9,836 nucleotides of DNA, taken from assembly GCA_018823385.1 (NCBI GenBank), contig JAHJIK010000066.1, positions 1 to 9,836 on the forward strand, read 5' to 3'. The notes under the pieces were generated by a model. The model searched no databases. It was not told where the DNA came from and saw only the letters and a program-made list of their open reading frames with translations. Shown in pieces: positions 1-5,024 of this stretch (position 1 is the first letter of the stretch; each line of letters starts with the position of its first letter). The stretch comes from Patescibacteria group bacterium (GTDB taxonomy: Bacteria; Patescibacteriota; Minisyncoccia; Phycocordibacterales; Phycocordibacteraceae). The position numbers and the translations under genes were made by a program.

Positions 1-107
1 CGTTAGGAGATATGTACCTGAGATATGGAGTCTCCCCCAACTCTTCTCCCACCTCAGGATATACGTCATTAGTCACAGAACGGTGCGCTACTGACACCCT
101 CCGCACT
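1..107. other. Unassigned leading segment, possibly the 3' end of an upstream gene
   Basis: No gene can be assigned here. On the + strand one frame is open from base 2 to a TGA at 92-94 and another from base 3 to a TGA at 117-119, so either could be the tail of a protein entering from the left, but neither short peptide resembles a family I recognise. A 6-bp inverted repeat (17-22 with 53-58) could also belong to a structured RNA. A strong terminator follows immediately, which suggests that a + strand transcript ends here. Confidence 0.3.
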
Positions 108-142
108 ACAAAACCGTGACACTACTTGTCACGGTTTTGTTT
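108..142 (+). terminator. Intrinsic terminator upstream of miaA
   Basis: Perfect 13-bp inverted repeat, 108-120 pairing with 128-140 (14 bp with the A121-T127 pair), closed by a small loop. The 3' arm contains a run of four T and is followed by further T. The stem reads ACAAAACCGTGAC. The A-rich left arm and T-rich right arm would let it work in both directions. It most likely ends a + strand gene lying mostly outside the window and insulates miaA from it. Confidence 0.8.
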
Positions 143-168
143 ACCCGTCCTCAAATGCGTGGTAGCAT
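140..168 (+). promoter_or_regulatory. Possible miaA promoter
   Basis: TTTACC at 140-145 and TAGCAT at 163-168 are separated by 17 bases, and the -10-like element is preceded by TGG (an extended -10 feature). Transcription would start at about 175, only one or two bases before the ATG at 177, giving a practically leaderless mRNA. Both hexamers are weak matches, so this rests mainly on position after the terminator and on similar spacing at other starts in the window. Confidence 0.25.
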
Positions 169-176
169 CGCACAAA

Positions 177-1004
177 ATGAATACCAAGCTCAAGGTCGTT
201 GCTGTTGCGGGACCTACTGCCTCAGGCAAATCTGCAAAGGCGCTAGAAATAGCACACGAACGAAATGGCGAAATCATCTCTGTTGATTCTCGCCAAGTGT
301 ATCGAATGCTTGATATTGGTACAGAAAAGATTACTCCGGAGGAGATGGAAGGCATTCCGCACCACCTTATCGACATACGCGATCCAAAGGAAAGCTATAG
401 CGCGGGAGACTTTGCACAGGACGCAACGAAACTCATTGAAGACATCACTGCCCGCGGAAAACTCCCTATCCTTGCTGGCGGGTCTCATTTCTATTTCCAT
501 GCATTGATATACGGCATCCCCGCACATGTAGCGATGGACCCCGTTCTCCGTGCAGAACTTGAGACATACACCGACCAAGAGCTGTATGAACGTGTACAGG
601 CTCAGGACGCACACCGTGCAGAAAGTCTTGATCCAAATAACCGGAGACGATTGATACGCGCACTCGAGATACTTCAGAAGTATGAAAAAGTACCTGAGCC
701 AATCGTCGAGCCGGTGTTTGATGTTGAATGGATTGTTCTAAACCCTGAGCGCGAGGTACTTCGTGAGCGCATCAGTGCACGGCTTGAGGAGACACTCGCT
801 AAGGGATTGATACAAGAGGTTGAGAAAGTACGTGAATATGTTGGCGATGACCGCCTCAACGAACTCGGTTTGGAATACAAAGTAATTGGAGAGTTCCTAC
901 GTGGAGAACGTACGGAAGACACCCTACTGCCTACTCTGACCTCCCGTCTGTACCACTACGCGCGAAGACAAAAAGCGTGGCTACGAAAGCTTGAACTTAA
1001 TTAG
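177..1004 (+). CDS. miaA: tRNA dimethylallyltransferase MiaA
   Basis: Transfers a dimethylallyl group from dimethylallyl diphosphate to N6 of A37 in tRNAs reading codons that begin with U; cytoplasmic. The 275-residue protein shows the family hallmarks in order: P-loop GPTASGKS (12-19), DSRQVYR (37-43) with the catalytic Asp37, IPHHLIDIRDP (60-70), a GGSHFY segment (101-106) where most members have GGTGLY, DPNNRRRLIRALEI (152-165), LGLEYK (230-235) and the C-terminal RRQKAWLRK stretch (263-271). The ATG at 177 is chosen because the frame upstream lies inside the terminator stem and the P-loop sits at the usual distance from this Met. No Shine-Dalgarno sequence is visible. The protein is a little shorter than the roughly 300 residues of many bacterial MiaA. 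Its stop overlaps the converging pilin gene by 8 bases. Confidence 0.95.
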   Translation: MNTKLKVVAVAGPTASGKSAKALEIAHERNGEIISVDSRQVYRMLDIGTEKITPEEMEGIPHHLIDIRDPKESYSAGDFAQDATKLIEDITARGKLPILAGGSHFYFHALIYGIPAHVAMDPVLRAELETYTDQELYERVQAQDAHRAESLDPNNRRRLIRALEILQKYEKVPEPIVEPVFDVEWIVLNPEREVLRERISARLEETLAKGLIQEVEKVREYVGDDRLNELGLEYKVIGEFLRGERTEDTLLPTLTSRLYHYARRQKAWLRKLELN

Positions 1005-1932
1005 AGTACACAGAGAAGTGTGTTCCTGAGATTGCCTCATACCCACCTCCATCATCCCGACAATATGCCTTGTATCCAGCTGCCCGCACAGCATCTCGAA
1101 GCTTGCAGTCAACAGTCTCAAATACAGCACGTAGTCCCTGGTTGTCCGCAGCCTTAACAAAACTGATTACGTTTTTTGAATCATACGTTGCAGGTCTAAA
1201 TGCAGCATCTATACACGTTCCATCATTGTGACACGCTGCTTTGTGCGTTCGCGAAGGCGGATATGCTTCCGTCACAACAAACGTTCCTGAATAGTTTTTT
1301 GCCAAGCTTTCAATTCTATCTGCTGTTGCTGGATTTAAGGTGCAGCTATTTGCATTTGTGCACGACACACCAGATATCGACCTGCAGGTAGGGCATCCTG
1401 CAGTACCTGTCACTCCACCCGAAACGACACCGAGCCCTGAAGTTGAACCCAACTCCTCTCCGCTATATATCGAACGAGTGGTTTTTCCGACAATGCACCA
1501 CTCACCTGTTCCGCCAATGATTTCATTCCACGGTCCAAGCTTAGTCGTATTCCCAATTGTTGCATCTGGGTTATAGAGCGACTTCATAATGAAATCAACC
1601 ACAAGCCAAGAGCTTAGTACGATAACCATTCCAATTACTGCATTCGTAAGGACGGTACGCCCCATCTCCCTATTACCTGGATTGGTTGGAGAAAAGAGGA
1701 ACAGCGCACCCGCATAGGTAATGATCAGAATCAACAGAATGAACGCAACCGATATACTTGCATTCACTAGGTTCTGCACCAACTGCAGCGTACCCGCAAA
1801 ACCACACGGACATGCAGAACACTGTGTTGGCACTATCGCAAAGTCTGGATTAAGGATGGGAAGGTTTGCTGCTTGTGCCGATGGAGCCAGTATGAAGAAT
1901 GCCAAGAACGTTGAGAGAAGAAGTTTCTTCAT
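997..1932 (-). CDS. Secreted VirB2-like pilin domain fused to an M15-like D,D-peptidase domain
   Basis: The 311-residue protein has a signal peptide (1-21, cut after AQA), a VirB2/TrbC-like pilin domain (about 22-125) with hydrophobic helices near 59-80 and 94-115 joined by a short loop with Arg88 and Arg92, a Ser/Gly/Cys-rich linker (about 150-200), and a C-terminal domain (about 203-310). The last contains HNDGTCID, matching the HxxGxAxD metal-binding pattern of M15 D-Ala-D-Ala carboxypeptidases (His235, Asp242), plus GTHFS with His305 as a plausible third ligand. The usual ExxH glutamate is not obvious; Glu299 lies six residues before His305. Predicted topology puts the peptidase outside the membrane, where it could cut peptidoglycan stem peptides. 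The start at MKKLLLS is set by the signal peptide and by the 1-base gap after the preceding stop; the frame continues upstream but would bury the signal. Last gene of a three-gene cassette. Peptidase activity is inferred. Confidence 0.8.
   Translation of the reverse strand: MKKLLLSTFLAFFILAPSAQAANLPILNPDFAIVPTQCSACPCGFAGTLQLVQNLVNASISVAFILLILIITYAGALFLFSPTNPGNREMGRTVLTNAVIGMVIVLSSWLVVDFIMKSLYNPDATIGNTTKLGPWNEIIGGTGEWCIVGKTTRSIYSGEELGSTSGLGVVSGGVTGTAGCPTCRSISGVSCTNANSCTLNPATADRIESLAKNYSGTFVVTEAYPPSRTHKAACHNDGTCIDAAFRPATYDSKNVISFVKAADNQGLRAVFETVDCKLRDAVRAAGYKAYCRDDGGGYEAISGTHFSVYSN
1567..1869 (-). repeat. Paralogous pilin-domain copy B
   Basis: This segment encodes the pilin domain (residues 22-122) of the M15-like fusion and is a diverged duplicate of 3149-3472. 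Shared protein blocks include ANLPILNPDF, LQLVQNL, LILIITYAGALFLFSPT and SWLVVDFIMKSLYNP. At the DNA level the copies still share an exact 20-base run (1685-1704 and 3267-3286). Sequence downstream of the domain is unrelated in the two genes. Confidence 0.8.
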
Positions 1933-1933
1933 A

Positions 1934-2464
1934 CTATGGGAGCTGTACTGATCCTGAGCAGAATGAGAGCCCAAGGTTTCGCCCACTGTACACATCACTC
2001 ACGCCGGGAGCAGTCCAGACTTGCACATCAAGTCCGCAGATCTGTGAGTCAGTCAATCTCAGAGAGGTGCGCAGCGCATTCTCGGCTTCCTTACGGTTTT
2101 GACCGAGCGGTTCTTCTTGCAGATTAATGAGGAACTGGGCCTGTGATCCATACGCATCGGGCTCAATGTACGTGATGAGGAAAGCACTCTCGTTAGTTCC
2201 GGCAACCTGATAGCCTGACGGACCAGCCCAGTCTGGCTGCTCCTCAGGTACAAATGGTTGCGTATATACAATAGCGCCACTATCAAGCTTCAACGGAACC
2301 ATTCCACTATTTGACCCTGAACCAGTTACGACACCAAAAGGATCTTCTTGCTGAGATTGATCAGTTGGCTCCGGTGTTGATGGTTTAGATACAAATACAA
2401 AGATAAGTACTCCAACTACAACGAGAGTAATAAGAATTGAAAAGATGATGAGGAATCGCTTCAT
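1934..2464 (-). CDS. Single-pass membrane protein of the pilin cassette, unknown function
   Basis: I do not recognise a named family. The 176-residue protein starts with MKRF and a membrane helix (about 4-26) that looks like an uncleaved anchor, then a Pro/Gln/Ser-rich linker (about 27-55), then a globular domain of about 120 residues predicted outside the cytoplasm. That domain contains two cysteines (143 and 169) that could form a disulfide, and ends SFCSGSVQLP. It lies between the two pilin-hydrolase fusions: 27 bases after the first and one base before the start of the second, so it is probably translated with them and may be an assembly or regulatory partner. A -10-like TACAAT stands 9 bases before its ATG, so it may also have its own leaderless transcript. 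Function is unknown; the link to the fusions rests on position. Confidence 0.75.
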   Translation of the reverse strand: MKRFLIIFSILITLVVVGVLIFVFVSKPSTPEPTDQSQQEDPFGVVTGSGSNSGMVPLKLDSGAIVYTQPFVPEEQPDWAGPSGYQVAGTNESAFLITYIEPDAYGSQAQFLINLQEEPLGQNRKEAENALRTSLRLTDSQICGLDVQVWTAPGVSDVYSGRNLGLSFCSGSVQLP

Positions 2465-2473
2465 ATATTCAGA

Positions 2474-2479
2474 ATTGTA
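2474..2479 (-). promoter_or_regulatory. -10-like element before the cassette membrane-protein gene
   Basis: TACAAT on the minus strand, preceded by TGA (extended -10 form), ending 9 bases before the ATG at 2464. No convincing -35 is visible. If used, transcription starts one to three bases before the ATG. The same hexamer occurs before the first gene of the cassette. Confidence 0.35.
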
Positions 2480-2491
2480 TCATTCATACTC

Positions 2492-3544
2492 TTAATGGAG
2501 GGGCACGCTACATTTCTTGGCTGTCGTCTGCCATGGCTGGAATCCGCCATTCGCTCCTGACTGGTTATACAAACGACACGCAACCTCGGTACTGTTCTCT
2601 GGATTGAGGGCTGCTGCCACACACTTATCATACAAAGTACGAGCTTCTGCAGTAGCTTTGATTGAGGCGGTGCAGTTACCAATCTTCCCTTTTAACGTTC
2701 CTGCCTTAGTACTGCACTGTGCAGTGAATGCAGCTGGACAATTGAGACCGGCAACTTTGTGTACAGTTAAGTTGATTTGCCAAAGACCAACTGAATATGA
2801 AGGTCCCGAACCGCCATCAAGCTTGTCAGAACCGCTTTTAGCACTTGCCTGACCACCGGCGCTTTCAACCATACAAACCTGAGAGGCTTCATTCGCTCTG
2901 TCACCAAAGCAGGCTTTTTTCATATTTGTGACGCTGCAGGCATTATTTTGGTTTTCAGGATTCGTACAGGTACCCCCTCCAGAAGAAACGCCGCTACCTG
3001 CTGATGAAGAAAGATCAGAACCTTCACCCAAATCTTCTCCCTGATATATAGACGTGGTTTCTATTGGCTTTACGCACCAGTTTCCGCCGTATCCATCACC
3101 AAGTATTTCGTTCCATGGACCAAACTTTGCGGTCCCCGTTGTCACCTCCGGGTTGTACAGCGACTTCATGATGAAATCGACAACCAGCCACGAGGCAAGC
3201 ACGATAACAAAACCTATGACTGCGCTTGAAAGCATTGCTCGTCCCTGCTCACGATACTCAGGACTTGTTGGAGAAAAGAGGAACAGTGCACCAGCATACG
3301 TAATGATGAGGATAAGGATGATCGCACCTACTGAGATAGATGCGTTCATTAAATTCTGAACTAGCTGGAGTACCGCTCCGTAGCTCAGAGGAGCTCCACG
3401 CAAGCATGAGCTGTCATGATCCGACGGATCAGGAACAATCTCAAAATCTGGGTTGAGGATTGGCAGATTGGCGGCAAGAGCAACGCCTGGCACCCCTACA
3501 CTTATGACCAAGGCAAATAGTATGGAGCCCACGAATCGTTTCAT
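2492..3544 (-). CDS. Secreted VirB2-like pilin domain fused to a lytic-transglycosylase-like domain
   Basis: The 350-residue protein has a signal peptide (1-24, cut after ALA), a VirB2/TrbC-like pilin domain (about 25-135) with two hydrophobic helices (about 68-90 and 104-126) and a short loop containing Arg98 and Arg102, a Gly/Ser-rich linker (about 170-195) and a lysozyme-like domain (about 200-345). The last has VCMVESAGG with a candidate catalytic Glu227, SYSVGLWQINL (249-259), the Gly-Leu-x-Gln-Ile pattern of SLT-type transglycosylases, and ACRLYNQSGANGGFQPW (322-338), like the AxxLY...SG..GF.pW end of that fold. Nine cysteines after residue 200 suggest disulfides and an extracytoplasmic site. 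Positive charges in the inner loop put both termini outside, as for VirB2. The role is probably cutting glycan strands at a pilus or secretion site. First gene of the cassette; the start at MKRF is chosen for the signal peptide and the TACAAT six bases upstream. Confidence 0.82.
   Translation of the reverse strand: MKRFVGSILFALVISVGVPGVALAANLPILNPDFEIVPDPSDHDSSCLRGAPLSYGAVLQLVQNLMNASISVGAIILILIITYAGALFLFSPTSPEYREQGRAMLSSAVIGFVIVLASWLVVDFIMKSLYNPEVTTGTAKFGPWNEILGDGYGGNWCVKPIETTSIYQGEDLGEGSDLSSSAGSGVSSGGGTCTNPENQNNACSVTNMKKACFGDRANEASQVCMVESAGGQASAKSGSDKLDGGSGPSYSVGLWQINLTVHKVAGLNCPAAFTAQCSTKAGTLKGKIGNCTASIKATAEARTLYDKCVAAALNPENSTEVACRLYNQSGANGGFQPWQTTAKKCSVPLH
3149..3472 (-). repeat. Paralogous pilin-domain copy A
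   Basis: Encodes the pilin domain (residues 25-132) of the transglycosylase-like fusion and is the diverged partner of 1567-1869. The match covers the sequence just after the signal peptide, both membrane helices and the GPWNEI region beyond, then ends where the enzymatic domains begin. This indicates duplication of the pilin module with a different C-terminal cargo. Confidence 0.8.
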
Positions 3545-3550
3545 ATATGT

Positions 3551-3556
3551 ATTGTA
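3551..3556 (-). promoter_or_regulatory. -10-like element for the pilin-hydrolase cassette
   Basis: TACAAT on the minus strand ends six bases before the ATG at 3544, so a transcript would begin at or within a base of the start codon. Upstream lies the divergent tRNA-Trp gene, so a promoter for the cassette must lie in the 76 bases between 3545 and 3620. No strong -35 is visible at the expected spacing. Confidence 0.45.
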
Positions 3557-3620
3557 TGCCATATAGCCCGATATTCACGTCCTTTCCCCAGAGGCCGCAT
3601 TCTGATATCGTACTGAAATA

Positions 3621-3691
3621 GGGTCCATAGTTTAATGGTAGAACGTCGGTCTCCAAAACCGTCGGTCAAGGTTCGATTCCTTGTGGGCCCG
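3621..3691 (+). tRNA. tRNA-Trp (anticodon CCA)
   Basis: A full cloverleaf can be folded by eye: acceptor 3621-3627 with 3684-3690 (7 pairs, one G-T), D stem 3630-3633 with 3641-3644, anticodon stem 3646-3650 with 3658-3662, loop CTCCAAA with anticodon CCA at 3653-3655, variable loop 3663-3666, T stem 3667-3671 with 3679-3683 and T loop TTCGATT. The discriminator is G3691, the expected tRNA-Trp identity base. The outer anticodon-stem pair is T-T. The 3' CCA is not encoded, so a CCA-adding enzyme is required. The gene diverges from the pilin cassette and ends 20 bases before the stop of the converging metallopeptidase gene. Confidence 0.95.
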
Positions 3692-3711
3692 CATTATCAA
3701 CGTATTGCACA

Positions 3712-4263
3712 CTAACGAAACCCGGCATGGAGTTTCTTCCGAAGCTGCGTATGCGTAGGCACTGTTTCTTGCACCAACTTCCAAAAGCGCTCTGAGTGGT
3801 TGTGTTCCTTCGTATGACAGAGCTCGTGTACCACTACGTAGTCTGCAAGCTCGGGTGGAAGATAGATGAGTCGATAATTAAACGAGAGATTGCCGTTGGC
3901 CGAGCAACTTCCCCATCGTGTTTTCTGATCACGGATTGAAATAGTGCCGTACGTGAAGCCATAGAATTGATTGAAATATGCTAGGCGTTCAGTAACCAGC
4001 TTACGTGCGGTCTCTCGTGCATCTTTGTATGCTTTAGAGTTCTTTCGAGGGCGTGGAAGCTGTATGGGCACTGGACCCTTTCTCTTTTCTCCAAAGCGGG
4101 CGATCGTTGTTTCAATCCACTCTGACCTCTCTGCCACGAACGCTTCAGCAGATTTAATTGATACCCATTTTGGTTTCGTAACCAGTACAGAGCCGTCTTC
4201 ACGGACCGTGATGCGTATATTACGTGAACGCGCAGTGCTTTTAATTACAATCGAGAGATTCAC
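3712..4263 (-). CDS. YgjP-type (DUF45) zinc metallopeptidase
   Basis: The 183-residue protein ends with the family signature: RWGSCSANGNLSFN (116-129), LIYLPPELADYVVVHELCH (132-150) with the HExxH zinc motif at 146-150 and active-site Glu147, then NHSERFW (155-161) where His156 is the likely third zinc ligand. The N-terminal half is basic and typical of the family. No signal peptide or membrane helix is seen, so it is probably cytoplasmic. Substrates of this family are poorly defined; E. coli YgjP is the reference. It starts with GTG, whose first base is the last base of the prepilin stop (TAGTG), a one-base overlap that implies translational coupling. No terminator is visible before the tRNA gene lying just beyond on the other strand. 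Confidence 0.88.
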   Translation of the reverse strand: MNLSIVIKSTARSRNIRITVREDGSVLVTKPKWVSIKSAEAFVAERSEWIETTIARFGEKRKGPVPIQLPRPRKNSKAYKDARETARKLVTERLAYFNQFYGFTYGTISIRDQKTRWGSCSANGNLSFNYRLIYLPPELADYVVVHELCHTKEHNHSERFWKLVQETVPTHTQLRKKLHAGFR

Positions 4264-4754
4264 TAGGGGTTACTATAGCAACCTGATTCTGTCCATGCAC
4301 CAACCGTTGTGTCACTCGATCCTCCACCTGAACCGAGACAAAAATAAGCGCCGCTAGGAAGTCGGGTCATTATGGAGTAATTGTTTGAATTACTAAACCC
4401 GATACCGGTATTTACACCTGTATGCATATGCCCATTTACATTTGGATTCGTTACGAGCCCACCCAGTGATTCGCAAATTTCTACCGCTTTAGACGCGTAC
4501 GCTCCAGCATATCCACGAGATGCGCACTGTCCCGCCTTTGCCCAACCTCTATTCAAGTTTACGTACGAACCTGTATCGGTATATTCAAGCTCCATTATAT
4601 TTCTGAATTCTCGCGTTTGCGCTTTAATTGCAGCTGCTCTGGAATTTTCTCGCGCTGTATTAAGGGAGGCTAAAACAACAGCAGAAAGAATTCCGATAAT
4701 TGCGATTACGACGAGTAACTCAATCAACGTAAAACCGCGCGGCTTCAAAATCAT
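4263..4754 (-). CDS. Type IV prepilin / pseudopilin
   Basis: The 163-residue protein begins with a seven-residue leader MILKPRG followed by FTLIELLVVIAIIGILSAVV, the classic prepilin cleavage site (G7|F8) with Glu at mature position 5 (Glu12). PilD would cut and N-methylate here. The hydrophobic helix (about 8-30) continues into an amphipathic stretch with TARENSRAAAIKAQ, then a globular C-terminal domain with four cysteines (77, 94, 139, 159) that could form two disulfides. The protein should be a pilus or pseudopilus subunit assembled from the membrane; pilin versus minor pseudopilin cannot be decided. First gene of a two-gene unit with the YgjP-type peptidase. No assembly ATPase or PilD gene lies in the window. 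Confidence 0.9.
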   Translation of the reverse strand: MILKPRGFTLIELLVVIAIIGILSAVVLASLNTARENSRAAAIKAQTREFRNIMELEYTDTGSYVNLNRGWAKAGQCASRGYAGAYASKAVEICESLGGLVTNPNVNGHMHTGVNTGIGFSNSNNYSIMTRLPSGAYFCLGSGGGSSDTTVGAWTESGCYSNP

Positions 4755-4762
4755 TACAATTC

Positions 4763-4768
4763 ATACTA
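4763..4768 (-). promoter_or_regulatory. Possible -10 element of the prepilin gene
   Basis: TAGTAT on the minus strand, preceded by TGC (extended -10 form), ends 8 bases before the prepilin ATG. A promoter is needed here because the preceding transcript ends at the terminator at 4803-4842. The hexamer matches consensus at four of six positions and no clear -35 is seen. Confidence 0.3.
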
Positions 4769-4802
4769 GCATGCAGCTTTTGGAGCATATGCATCTAGCT
4801 GG

Positions 4803-4842
4803 ATAAAAGAAAAACCGCTCCAATGAGCGGTTTTTCTTTTAT
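4803..4842 (-). terminator. Intrinsic terminator after rpmG
   Basis: Perfect inverted repeat of 18 bp (4803-4820 with 4825-4842) around a CAAT loop. The GC core is CCGCTC/GAGCGG, flanked by A-rich and T-rich arms, so it can end transcription in both directions. It closes the HtrA-like/clpB/rpmG unit. The rpmG stop codon (4839-4841) is inside the upstream arm, so the last codon and the hairpin share bases. Confidence 0.9.
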
Positions 4843-4994
4843 TTCTTCACCTCCTTAAATACCTCTCGCTTTCGAGTGCGTGGATCGTATTTCTTGAGTT
4901 CAAGCTTTCGCTCTACTTTCTTCTTGTTCTTTCGGGTAAATACGATGTGGTCCGATTTCGTGGACTTCATCTTTACGAGATTTACTTGAGCCAT
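4839..4994 (-). CDS. rpmG: 50S ribosomal protein L33
   Basis: Encodes 51 residues starting MAQVNLVKMKSTKSDHIVF and ending KREVFKEVKK, highly basic, matching bacterial L33 in length and in its TRKNKKK...LELKKYDPRTRKR core. L33 sits near the E site of the large ribosomal subunit. The CxxC zinc-binding pairs of the C+ form are absent, so this is the zinc-independent type. It begins 30 bases after the clpB stop without a promoter I can identify, so it is probably read with clpB. The stop codon lies in the terminator stem. No convincing Shine-Dalgarno sequence precedes the ATG. Confidence 0.9.
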   Translation of the reverse strand: MAQVNLVKMKSTKSDHIVFTRKNKKKVERKLELKKYDPRTRKREVFKEVKK

Positions 4995-5024
4995 AGTGGG
5001 GATACGGTATCAGGGAACGGCCTG

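Noticed and set aside
126..176. Upstream TTG start extending miaA by 17 codons
   Set aside because: It begins inside the terminator stem, the added residues are not family-like, and the ATG at 177 places the P-loop at the usual distance.
997..3544. Phage holin-endolysin cassette
   Set aside because: Two hydrophobic helices plus muralytic domains could suggest this, but signal peptides, the shared VirB2-like domain sequence, cysteine-rich secreted domains and the absence of other phage genes fit a surface pilin system better.
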